Positions 56,487-64,000 of a stretch of 64,000 nucleotides of DNA are shown piece by piece. Position 1 is the first letter of the stretch, and every line of letters begins with the position of its first letter. The stretch comes from Sphingomonas sp. CCH10-B3 (GTDB taxonomy: Bacteria > Pseudomonadota > Alphaproteobacteria > Sphingomonadales > Sphingomonadaceae), in NCBI RefSeq assembly GCF_001556185.1, contig NZ_LSIJ01000021.1:62001-126000 (forward strand), given 5' to 3'. The notes under the pieces were generated by a model that saw only the letters and a list, made by a program, of their open reading frames with translations, was not told the origin of the DNA and did no database searches. The translations under genes and the position numbers were made by a program.

Positions 56487-58508
56487 TCAGGCGATATTGG
56501 GATCGGGCAAGGGCGCGTCGATCGTGCACAACAGCCCTTCGGGCAGGAAGTCGAGCCGCACATCGCCCTGCAATTCGGTCGACAGGGCGCGCTCGATCAT
56601 CATCGAGCCAAAACCCCGACGGTTCGGCGCGACCACTGGCGGGCCATCCGATTCCTGCCAGCGCAGATGCAGCCGATGGCGTGCGCCGCGTTCGATCGAC
56701 CAGGTCAGCGCGACGCGCCCCGAATCGACCGACAGCGCCCCATATTTGGCGGCGTTGGTGCAAAGCTCATGCAGCGCCATCGCGATTGTCACTGCCGTCT
56801 TTGGCGCGAGCCGCAGCGACGGGCCGTTCATTGTGATCCGGTCAGCACCGTCGAGATGCGGCGCGCAGGCCTCGGCGGCCACCGCCGCCAGATCGGCTGA
56901 CTCCCAGCTTTCGCGCGTCAGCAGCCCATGCGCCTTGCCGAGCGCGGCGAGCCGCTGGTCGAACGCGCGCCGTGCCTCAATCGCAATGCCTTCCTGTCGA
57001 AAGGTCTGGTAGGCAATGCCCTGGACGATCGCGAGCGTGTTCTTCACCCGGTGGTTGAGCTCGTCGATCATCAGCCGCAGGCGGCGCTGCGCATTGCTGT
57101 GGTCGGTGACGTCGCGGGTGACGCCGACCACGCCGACGATCACGCCATCGGCATCGCGCATCGGTGCTTTGGTGCCCTGAAAGATCCGGACTTCGCCGTC
57201 AGCATTGGTGAATTGCTCCTCCACCGGCATGGTCTCGCCACCGTCCATCACCGCGCGGTCATTGGCCATGATGGTGGCGGCTTCGGCCGGGTCATCGTGC
57301 CATTCGGCCTCGCTGCGACCGATCACTGCCTCGGCGGGTTTGCCGATGACGGCCAATGTCGCCGAATTGGCGTAAAGCATGCGGTGATCGCGGCCCTTGG
57401 CGAAGATCAGCTCGCCCGAACTCTCGCCGATTGCGCGCAGCAACCGCTCATTGTCGGCCAACGCCCGGTTGGCACGTGCCGATGCTCGCGCGGCAGCGGT
57501 ACGTTCGGCAACGTCGGCGATCAGGCCAACTTCGATGTCGCTCCACGGGCGGGGCTGCGCCGCGACCACGAACATCAGGCTGCGCAGGGCATTGTCGCGC
57601 CACAGCGGCACAACGACGAACGCGCTGACGCCCGCAGCGACCAGGCCGGTGCGCACCGGCGCGACAATCCGTTCCTCATGCGCGACATCGCCGACGACCA
57701 CGATCTTGCCGCTCCGCAACTCCTGGGTCAGCGCCGGTCCGAAATGAATGACGCGGTGGCGCCCGGCAACAGTCGGCCCGGCGGGGCTGTGCCATTCGTG
57801 CTTGATCGTAATCATGTCGGTGGCGAGGTCGGCATCAATGAAACCGACGCTGTCGACCCCCAATCGCTCGCCCAGCATCGCAGAGGCAATGGCGAGAACT
57901 GCGGCCGGATCGCGCGCGTCGCGCAGCGCATCGACCAACGCGACGACGAAGGCCTGACGCTGCTCGGCCTGTACGCGAGCGGTGGTCTCGGTGCAGATCA
58001 CCAGCACCCCGCCGATGCCGCCGGGCGCCGTCTCATCGTCAATCGGGCTATAGCTATAGGTCCAATAGACTTCGTCCCGGCGACCGTGGCGCTGCATCGG
58101 GATCAGATGGTCCTGATGCCACGTCGCCCCCTGCCCGGCCATCACCTGCCGGATCTGGGGGCCGATCACCGGCCAGATATCGGCCCACGCCGCAGCGCCC
58201 GTTGCGCCCAGCATCGCGGGGTGCAATTCAGGGCCGAGCGAGGCGCTATAGCCGTCGTTATAGAGGCAGATGCTGTCCGGCCCCCAGAAGATGAACATCG
58301 GGTGATGGGTGTCGAGCATCAGCCGCACGACGAGGCGCAGGCTTTGCGGCCAACCGGCCGGCGGCCCGAGCGCGGTGGCGCTCCAGTCATGAGCGCGGAT
58401 CAGCGCGCCGAGCGCGCCGCCGCCGCGCAAAAAAGCGGGCGTGTCCGACGAAGCCGCATCAGCTTGCTGCTTGAGTGGCAACGGGTCATGCGCAGTGTTG
58501 ATCGTCAC
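56487..58508 (-). CDS. HWE-family sensor histidine kinase (PAS-GAF-PAS)
   Basis: 673 aa, start GTG 58508. Layout: PAS 1 (about 40-170, with LDTHHPMFIFWGPD and YSPIDDE), GAF (about 180-330), PAS 2 (about 345-470, LLRAIGESSGELIFAKGRDHRMLYAN), then the HWE core with His in LNHRVKNTLAIVQG and the Trp/Glu motif LRWQESDGPPVV. No cysteine-containing LOV motif (NCRFLQ) is present, so it is probably not a blue-light sensor. No transmembrane helix; cytosolic. Its cognate response regulator is not adjacent. It lies directly downstream (68 bp) of the lasso ABC gene. Confidence 0.9.
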   Translation of the reverse strand: MTINTAHDPLPLKQQADAASSDTPAFLRGGGALGALIRAHDWSATALGPPAGWPQSLRLVVRLMLDTHHPMFIFWGPDSICLYNDGYSASLGPELHPAMLGATGAAAWADIWPVIGPQIRQVMAGQGATWHQDHLIPMQRHGRRDEVYWTYSYSPIDDETAPGGIGGVLVICTETTARVQAEQRQAFVVALVDALRDARDPAAVLAIASAMLGERLGVDSVGFIDADLATDMITIKHEWHSPAGPTVAGRHRVIHFGPALTQELRSGKIVVVGDVAHEERIVAPVRTGLVAAGVSAFVVVPLWRDNALRSLMFVVAAQPRPWSDIEVGLIADVAERTAAARASARANRALADNERLLRAIGESSGELIFAKGRDHRMLYANSATLAVIGKPAEAVIGRSEAEWHDDPAEAATIMANDRAVMDGGETMPVEEQFTNADGEVRIFQGTKAPMRDADGVIVGVVGVTRDVTDHSNAQRRLRLMIDELNHRVKNTLAIVQGIAYQTFRQEGIAIEARRAFDQRLAALGKAHGLLTRESWESADLAAVAAEACAPHLDGADRITMNGPSLRLAPKTAVTIAMALHELCTNAAKYGALSVDSGRVALTWSIERGARHRLHLRWQESDGPPVVAPNRRGFGSMMIERALSTELQGDVRLDFLPEGLLCTIDAPLPDPNIA

Positions 58509-58576
58509 TCTGGTCCCCGGGAGCGGCAGCGCCGCGTAAGCCTAGCTGCTGCTCACCACGCTGTCATTAATCCGTA

Positions 58577-60301
58577 TCAAGCTTGTACGATTGTGCCCGC
58601 CTTCAGCGCGACCACCCGATCGCAATAGGCGAGGGTTTCGGCGCGGTGGGCAATCACCAGCATCGCCGGGCGTATCGCCTGGACCCGCAGCGCCGTGAAA
58701 ATGCGCGCCTCCGTTGCAATATCGACCGCGCTCGTTGCTTCGTCGAGGATTAGTAATTGCCCGCTGCGCAGCAACGCCCGCGCCAGCGCCAGCCGCTGCC
58801 GCTCGCCCCCCGACAGCAGTGCGCCGCGCTCCCCGACGATTGTCTCCAGCCCTTGCGGCAGGGCGCGCACCAGATCAGCAGCCGCGGCTTTCTCAAGCGC
58901 GGCCCATAGTGATGCCTCGTCGGCAGTGCGCGCGCCCCACAGCAGATTTTCTCGCACGCTCGCGTGGAAAAGATAGGGATCCTGCGCGGCATAGGCGATC
59001 CGCTCCCGCCATGCCGCCGCGGCATCGCCCGCAATCGTTCGCTTGCCGACCCGCACGACGCCCGCCTGCGGTGTCAGCAACCCGACCAGCACATCAGCAA
59101 GCGTCGATTTGCCCGCACCCGACGCGCCGGTAAGCCCCACCATTTCGCCCGGGTCTAGCGTCAGGCTCGCCCCGGCCAGCACGGGCGGCTGGGCGGAGAC
59201 ACCACTGCGCGCCGGGTGCGCGAAATATACCGCGTCGAGCACGACGGTCGCGCGCTCGGGGATTTCCGGCAACGGACCAGTCGCGGGCGATACGGGCACC
59301 AGCTCCTCGGCCACCTCAACAAGCTGCGCATAGGCCGGCAACGCGAAAAGCAGTTGCTGCAGCGATTGCTGGATTTGCGACACCGGCCCACCTAGCCGCG
59401 ACAGCACCAGCATCAGCGCGCCGAGTTGCGGCAGCGGCGTTGCCAGCCACCCGCGCCCGACCAGCGCAATGATTGCCCCGACCGCCAAGGCGGCGCCCGA
59501 AATCATCAGCCGCGCGCTGTTCTGCTGGTAAGTATACTGAACCTGTTGTGCTCGCAGCGCCGACAACCCCGCTTCGAAGCGCTGGACGAAGCTCGGCTGC
59601 AAATTCTGGCTGGCGGCGACGCGCAACCCGCCCAGAAACCGCGTCGATGCCTCGGTCAGTTCGAGATTGGCGCGCACCGCCAGCGCGCCGATATCTTGTG
59701 TGCGACGCAACAGCAGCGCGAGGGCCGCGCCCACCAGCGCAATCAGGCCGAGCGCGATCGTCGCGAGTAGTGGCGCCAGCAGCAGCGCCACGATCGCGAA
59801 CGCCACAAGCATCACCGATGCAACGACGATCTGGATCAGCATGTGCGTTGCCTGCGCGATCCGCGTCACATCGCCGCCCAGCGCCTGCACGATCCGGGCG
59901 TGTTGCATCGAAGCGACCTGCCCCCAGAGTGCCTGCGCGAGGCGAGTGACGACCAGCCGCCGCTGCTGTTCGGCAAATGCCATCGTCAGCAGCGCCAGAC
60001 GCGTGTCGCGATGCCACGCCAGCAGCCCCCGCGCGACCCACAGCCCGCCGATCAGCGCAAGCAGCAGCACCAGTTGCGCAAAAGGCGTGGTGGCGCCGAG
60101 CGTCGCGAACAGTCGTGCGAGCGTTGGGCTCGCCACGACTTCTCCGGCGAGCAACGCCAGCAAGGGCGCAACCAGCGCGAGCGCGGCGCCTTCCGCCACC
60201 GACGTCATCACCGAAATCAGCGCAGCCACCGCGCCGTCGCGGCCGGCAAAGCCCACCGCGTCGCGCGCAAAACGCAGCGCCGATCCGGCCCTGCCCGCCA
60301 T
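58577..60301 (-). CDS. ABC transporter (TMD-NBD fusion), probable lasso exporter D
   Basis: 574 aa. Six-helix membrane half (residues about 15-320) followed by a nucleotide-binding half with Walker A GASGAGKST, Q-loop QDPYLFH, signature LSGGERQRLALARALL and Walker B LLILDEATSAVD. Such half-size ABC-B proteins export peptides as dimers. It follows the B2 gene by 11 bp and precedes the HWE kinase. No N-terminal C39 peptidase domain, which is normal for lasso D proteins. Start ATG 60301. Confidence 0.88.
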   Translation of the reverse strand: MAGRAGSALRFARDAVGFAGRDGAVAALISVMTSVAEGAALALVAPLLALLAGEVVASPTLARLFATLGATTPFAQLVLLLALIGGLWVARGLLAWHRDTRLALLTMAFAEQQRRLVVTRLAQALWGQVASMQHARIVQALGGDVTRIAQATHMLIQIVVASVMLVAFAIVALLLAPLLATIALGLIALVGAALALLLRRTQDIGALAVRANLELTEASTRFLGGLRVAASQNLQPSFVQRFEAGLSALRAQQVQYTYQQNSARLMISGAALAVGAIIALVGRGWLATPLPQLGALMLVLSRLGGPVSQIQQSLQQLLFALPAYAQLVEVAEELVPVSPATGPLPEIPERATVVLDAVYFAHPARSGVSAQPPVLAGASLTLDPGEMVGLTGASGAGKSTLADVLVGLLTPQAGVVRVGKRTIAGDAAAAWRERIAYAAQDPYLFHASVRENLLWGARTADEASLWAALEKAAAADLVRALPQGLETIVGERGALLSGGERQRLALARALLRSGQLLILDEATSAVDIATEARIFTALRVQAIRPAMLVIAHRAETLAYCDRVVALKAGTIVQA

Positions 60302-60311
60302 CACGCGCGCT

Positions 60312-60848
60312 TCATGGCTGGGGCACGAAGGCGCCGATTTCGGCAATGCCCGCCGCGATCGGATAGCCTGTGACCTTGACACCCGCCGCATCGAGCCAGG
60401 CATGTGCAACCAGCGCGCCCTTGTCGTCGCGACCAGCGCCATAATGCAGGACACTCGCCACCCCGCGCCGCGCCAGCATGGCGCGTGCGGCAACCGCCTG
60501 CTGCATGCACACGGCCTTGAACGGCATAACGGACGCAGTTGCGGTGACTGCCCAGCCGATCGCCTGCGCAGTCTCCACCGCCGCCGCGTCCAACGCTTCC
60601 GGCGGCGTCAGGCCGGGATCGCCGACCGGCAGCAACACGCCCCAGCGCGCCGCCAGCCGGGGAAAAGGCACCACCAGCAGCGCGATCCGCGCGACCAGCA
60701 GCGCGAAGGCCGCTTCGGCGACCAGCCGCTGACGCGCTCCGCCGACCGCGAGCAGCGTTCGTGCGCGGCGCCATAGTGATGCGCGCTTCATGACCGCCGA
60801 AGCTATGCCCGTGCCGCCTGTGCGTCCAGCAATGCCGCGATCAGCCAT
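60312..60848 (-). CDS. Lasso peptide biosynthesis B2 leader peptidase
   Basis: 178 aa of the transglutaminase-like family that removes the leader from lasso precursors. The catalytic Cys is Cys114 in FKAVCMQQAVAARAML; the His is His149 in VAHAWLDAAG; LHYGAGRDDKG and GYP follow as in related B2 proteins. The N-terminal 110 residues contain a hydrophobic segment. ATG 60848 overlaps the C gene by 8 bases; ATG 60791 is the alternative. B2 needs a B1 (RRE) partner to bind the leader, which is not visible nearby. Confidence 0.85.
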   Translation of the reverse strand: MADRGIAGRTGGTGIASAVMKRASLWRRARTLLAVGGARQRLVAEAAFALLVARIALLVVPFPRLAARWGVLLPVGDPGLTPPEALDAAAVETAQAIGWAVTATASVMPFKAVCMQQAVAARAMLARRGVASVLHYGAGRDDKGALVAHAWLDAAGVKVTGYPIAAGIAEIGAFVPQP

Positions 60849-62775
60849 TGCTCTGGCTCGCCTTGCGCAGGAAATGCCCGACCGAGACGCCGCGCAGCAA
60901 CGCCATTCGATAGTCGCGCGACACGGTATCGCTGCCCCATCCGTCAGTAGGCCAGTCGCGCTCGAGCGCCGTCAGGCGATTGAGATCGATCAGCTTGCCA
61001 GCAGGCGCGCACGCAGCGATCCGCGCCAGTTCGTCACGCAGCGACTCGCGCGCGGCATCGAACCCCAGATGCCAATCGGCCGCCTGCAGTCCCTTGCGCG
61101 GTTCGTCGAGCACAGCGGCGGGCAGCCGGTCGGCAAGCGCGCGACGCGGCAGGCTGCGAAACTGCCCGCCTGCGACATATTCGGCCATCGGCGCTGCCAG
61201 CATATAGTCCACCAGCCGCCGGTCGCTGGTCGGGTCGCGCTGATCGACGCCCCAACCGCCGATATAACCCTTGTAGTAATTGCCCGGATCATTGCGGCCG
61301 AGCACGAACAGTCGCATCGCAAAACCGTCATCCCACGGGCGGTACGACAGATCGAGCCCGCGCGACCTAGCCCGTTGGTCGAGTTTCAAGTCTCGGAACA
61401 ACGTGCGGTCGATCGAACTGTGCGCGAGCGGATCATGATCGGGCAGCCACTTGCGCTGGCGGATCGCCTCGCCGATCGACGCTGGCAGGTAGGGCAGCAG
61501 CAGCCGCGGCAACAGTCCGCGCCAGCGCATCGATTTCCCCCGCACCAACGCAAGGCTCACCCGCGCGAGTTCGATCAACCGCCCTTCGCGCAACAGCTGC
61601 GGCAGATACTCCTGACCCGCGTAGCTGATCGACATATTGCCCGTTTCGCCGGTCAGCACGACGCCGATGCCGCGCCGCTTCGCATCTTCCAGAATGCCCA
61701 ACAGCCACGGCGTGTTGCATCGATTGAGCATCGGCTGCTCGAACAGGAAAAAGTCGCGGTCGAGCGTCGCCAGCGGCGATGTCCGCCCGGTGCGGATCAG
61801 CACATGCTCGATATTGGGATAGAGCGCGGCAGTCCGCGCGGCGAGCGGACCTTCGTCGCCGAAACGCCCGCGATCGGCAATCGGCGCATGCTCGGGTTCG
61901 GGTACCGAGGTATAGGCCACGACCGATCCCGTCCCCGCGCGGAGCCGGGCCGCCGTCGCTGCCACCGCCGCACTGTCCCAGCCCGCGCTCAGATGCGCGC
62001 CGACGGCGTCCCCCGCCCCCCGCAAGCGCGCAGCGACCGCCTGATCGAGGTGGTGACGGACACCTTCGACGTAATCGCGCGGCGGTGCGGCACGGTCGGG
62101 GCGCGCGGGCTCCCAATAACGTCGCGCGGCAATTGCCGAGCGCGTAACCGACAGAATCGTCCCCGGCGGCACGCGCTCGATCCCTTGCCAGAAACTCGGT
62201 GTTTCGGCCGCCGGCAGCAGAACCAGGAAATCAGTGCTGGTCTCGAGATCGGGGGCATAGGGCACCTCGGGCAGCGCGTGCAGCCCTTTTGCCATCGACG
62301 CGACCGCAATCATGCCATTGCCGCGATGGAAATAGAGCGGCCGGTTGCCGCGATAGTCGCGCGCCAGCAGCAATGTCTGCGCAGTCGCATCCCAGCAGGC
62401 GAATGCGAAATCGCCGACCAGCCGGTCAACCGCACGCTCCCCCCAACGCACGAGGCAATCGAGCAGCAGCGCCGCGTCGCAGCGGTTGCCGATGCTGCCG
62501 ATGGTCTGACCCAGCGCGACCGCCAATTCCTCGCGATTGTCGAGCCGGACATCGGCCACTAGCGTCAATCGGCCATCGGGCGTCTGCAACGGTTGGCGGT
62601 CGTATCGATCCTCGGGCAACATGCGGAACAGGCAGCGTCCCAGCGCGATCGGCCCCTCGGCCCAATCGCCGGTTGCGTGCGGGCCGTACAGTTTTAGCGC
62701 CGCGAGCATTCGCGCGAGATCGCGCGCAACATGACCCCGACCGTCGAACCGCCAAAGCCCCGCAATCGCGCTCAC
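60841..62775 (-). CDS. Lasso peptide macrolactam synthetase C (asparagine-synthetase-like)
   Basis: 644 aa, start GTG 62775 (M-SAIAGLWRFDG). The N-terminal glutaminase-like domain lacks the Cys2 of true asparagine synthetases (MCGI becomes MSAI), as in ring-forming lasso enzymes, which need no ammonia. RDYRGNRPLYFH and the synthetase PP-loop SAGWDS (263-268, in place of SGGxDS) follow. The LTGETGNMSISY block marks the ATP site. It activates the Asp or Glu side chain and closes the ring on the N-terminal Gly. B2 follows with an 8-base overlap. Confidence 0.85.
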   Translation of the reverse strand: MSAIAGLWRFDGRGHVARDLARMLAALKLYGPHATGDWAEGPIALGRCLFRMLPEDRYDRQPLQTPDGRLTLVADVRLDNREELAVALGQTIGSIGNRCDAALLLDCLVRWGERAVDRLVGDFAFACWDATAQTLLLARDYRGNRPLYFHRGNGMIAVASMAKGLHALPEVPYAPDLETSTDFLVLLPAAETPSFWQGIERVPPGTILSVTRSAIAARRYWEPARPDRAAPPRDYVEGVRHHLDQAVAARLRGAGDAVGAHLSAGWDSAAVAATAARLRAGTGSVVAYTSVPEPEHAPIADRGRFGDEGPLAARTAALYPNIEHVLIRTGRTSPLATLDRDFFLFEQPMLNRCNTPWLLGILEDAKRRGIGVVLTGETGNMSISYAGQEYLPQLLREGRLIELARVSLALVRGKSMRWRGLLPRLLLPYLPASIGEAIRQRKWLPDHDPLAHSSIDRTLFRDLKLDQRARSRGLDLSYRPWDDGFAMRLFVLGRNDPGNYYKGYIGGWGVDQRDPTSDRRLVDYMLAAPMAEYVAGGQFRSLPRRALADRLPAAVLDEPRKGLQAADWHLGFDAARESLRDELARIAACAPAGKLIDLNRLTALERDWPTDGWGSDTVSRDYRMALLRGVSVGHFLRKASQSNG

Positions 62776-62883
62776 TGCCTGAAGCCACCCCTATGTGCGC
62801 GGCATCATTCAGCCCGCCGCCGCTGCAACCGCTTGGCGCGCGCGGCGCTTGCTGGCAAGGCCGCAGCGTCGGAGGGGATTGGT

Positions 62884-63777
62884 TTGGCCGAGTATTTCTA
62901 CATCGTTGCCGGGTTGCGGGTGCAGAGCGATCTCGCGATGGCGGGGCTGCTGCCGATGGAGCCGTCCGCCCGCGTCGCCGCCGCAGCCGCGCCCGACGTT
63001 ACCATCGCCCGCGCCGCCCTGCCGCCGACAGCGCCGAGTGCCGACCCGGCGAACGAAATGAACTTCGACATCGCCGGGCTGATGCGCATGTCGATGCGGC
63101 AGGGAACGACGATTCTGTACGATCCGCAGCCTGAGGCACCAGCGGACGACCTCGCGCTTTATCTGGGCGGCACCGGTTTTGGTACGCTGCTCCATCAGCG
63201 CGGGCTCGTGCTGCTGCATGCGAGCGCCGTGCGAATCGGTGATGCCGCGGTGCTGTTCTGCGGCCCGTCCGGCGCGGGCAAGTCGACGCTCGCGGCTGCG
63301 ATGGTCGACGCCGGCCATGACCATATCGCTGACGATTTCTGCGCGATTGATTTTGCCCCCAACGGCATCCCGACCGTCGCGCCCGATGGCCGGCGCCACA
63401 AATTATGGGACAGCGCGATCGAAGGACTAGCCGCCGTCGATCGGCGTGGCGGGGCGGTCCGGTCCGATATGACCAAATATTACGTCGATCCACGCCGCGT
63501 CGTCACGACCCCGCTGCCGATCGCGGCAATCTTCGAACTCGCGATTGGCGAGGCGGTCGACATTCAGGCGATGGGTGGAGTCGATATCGTGCGTGCGATG
63601 CGCGACCACGCTTATCGCCCGCGCCTCGTTGCGCAAATGGCGCAGCATCGGCGCTATTTCGAAGCGGCTACTGCCACTGCCCAGCATTGTAAGGTCGCCC
63701 GGCTGACCCGCCCGATCAACTTCGTCAGCATGGCCGAGACGGTCGCGGCTGTACGGCGCCATATCGCTAACGACTGA
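62884..63777 (+). CDS. HPr kinase-like lasso tailoring kinase K, TTG start
   Basis: 297 aa. Starts at TTG 62884 (M-AEYFYIVAGLRV), with GGAGGGG at 62871-62877. The HprK/phosphorylase C-terminal fold is shown by LHASAVRIGDAAVLFCGPSGAGKSTLAAAMV (Walker A at about 127-134) and HDHIADDFCAID (Walker B-like acids). No N-terminal HPr-recognition domain of the classical enzyme is recognisable. Similar genes next to lasso clusters phosphorylate a C-terminal Ser of the precursor (paeninodin kinases PadeK/ThcoK). It is divergent from C with a 108-bp gap. Confidence 0.82.
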   Translation: MAEYFYIVAGLRVQSDLAMAGLLPMEPSARVAAAAAPDVTIARAALPPTAPSADPANEMNFDIAGLMRMSMRQGTTILYDPQPEAPADDLALYLGGTGFGTLLHQRGLVLLHASAVRIGDAAVLFCGPSGAGKSTLAAAMVDAGHDHIADDFCAIDFAPNGIPTVAPDGRRHKLWDSAIEGLAAVDRRGGAVRSDMTKYYVDPRRVVTTPLPIAAIFELAIGEAVDIQAMGGVDIVRAMRDHAYRPRLVAQMAQHRRYFEAATATAQHCKVARLTRPINFVSMAETVAAVRRHIAND

Positions 63778-63837
63778 CGGAAACAGCGCTCGCGTTTAGG
63801 GAACCGACAAACCGGCGGACGCGCAGCCGAACCGGGC

Positions 63838-63963
63838 TTACGATGTGGTGAATTGACCGTCGGTCATGGTCGGCCGGGTGCCGAGTTGCGCGTCGGCAGC
63901 CACAATCTTGACGACTGCAGGCGCGAGCCAAACTGCACGCGTAGCGGATTCGCCATCGCGCAC
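63838..63963 (-). CDS. Candidate lasso precursor A, possibly longer than shown
   Basis: An open frame that ends with TAA at 63838 and is still open at position 64000. With GTG 63963 as start it gives 41 residues; TTG 63978 is another choice, or the start lies outside. The middle reads AVWLAPAVVKIVAADAQL, a W-x-x-P-x-V leader-like pattern. The end LGTRPTMTDGQFTTS allows a Gly1-Asp8 ring (GTRPTMTD) and finishes in Ser, the acceptor type of the lasso kinases. The leader's usual Thr at position -2 is absent (Gln). This is a hypothesis, not a confident gene. Confidence 0.38.
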   Translation of the reverse strand: MRDGESATRAVWLAPAVVKIVAADAQLGTRPTMTDGQFTTS

Positions 63964-64000
63964 GATGCCACCGGCCAAAATCGGTTGTTCCGTCGGCGAC

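Noticed and set aside
62795..63061. Small plus-strand ORF between the lasso C and K genes as precursor peptide
   Set aside because: Arg/Pro-rich frame-shifted reading of the K gene with no leader or ring pattern.

Overview
The window is a GC-rich (about 65 %) stretch of an alphaproteobacterial chromosome, most likely from the Sphingomonadaceae (Sphingomonas or a close relative). This rests on the order and protein style of a complete-looking NADH dehydrogenase (nuo) operon, a MipZ-type ATPase, the DUF2849/DUF934 sulfite-reductase operon, HWE-family kinase architecture and intergenic palindromic elements of a sphingomonad type. The genus cannot be fixed by eye. Genes are tightly packed; many are coupled through ATGA, GTGA, TGATG or TAATG overlaps, and several use TTG or GTG starts.

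Layout. (1) 1-10300, minus strand: nuoA-B-C-D-[cupin]-[membrane protein]-E-[two mini-membrane proteins]-F-[retropepsin-like protease]-G-H-I-J, the last cut by the window edge. It encodes the proton-pumping complex I, with five accessory ORFs and one double-hairpin repeat inside it. (2) 10412-18181: small enzymes and envelope genes (GNAT acetyltransferase, SH3 protein, 2-hydroxyacid dehydrogenase, PsiE, Cys-rich nitronate-monooxygenase-like flavoprotein, GT4 glycosyltransferase, GH130-like enzyme, alpha/beta hydrolase). (3) 18219-21061: SelO AMPylase and an AstD-like aldehyde dehydrogenase. (4) 21141-25448: assimilatory sulfate/sulfite reduction operon cobA-DUF2849-secreted protein-cysI-DUF934-cysH (APS-type reductase). 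(5) 25465-36916: S41 peptidase, AraC regulator, a 0.7-kb non-coding stretch with promoter-like and hairpin signals, folB, GST, GNAT, DUF1285, CoA-type Nudix, CCA-adding enzyme, a GGDEF-EAL protein whose EAL motif reads GAL, and parC.

(6) 37088-46795: DUF4349 lipoprotein, an exported hydrolase coupled to kynureninase, purC, purS-purQ, an amber-interrupted membrane gene, a queuosine-precursor transporter, tRNA-Arg(TCT), an MlaA-like protein, a CaiB/BaiF racemase-type protein and MipZ. (7) 46837-56356: a penicillin-acylase family enzyme, glutamine-dependent NAD synthetase, three paralogous AraC regulators, then a coupled ATP-grasp ligase and luciferase-like monooxygenase. (8) 56487-64000: an HWE sensor kinase followed by what I read as a lasso-peptide cluster: exporter (D), B2 leader peptidase and asparagine-synthetase-like cyclase (C) on the minus strand, a divergent HPr-kinase-like gene (K) on the plus strand, and at the very edge a small minus-strand ORF with lasso-leader features and a C-terminal Ser (candidate A). 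A separate B1/RRE gene is not visible and may lie beyond position 64000.

The most interesting part is the kinase-equipped lasso cluster at the right edge; the ATP-grasp/monooxygenase pair with its AraC paralogs and the non-Nuo genes inside the nuo operon come next.
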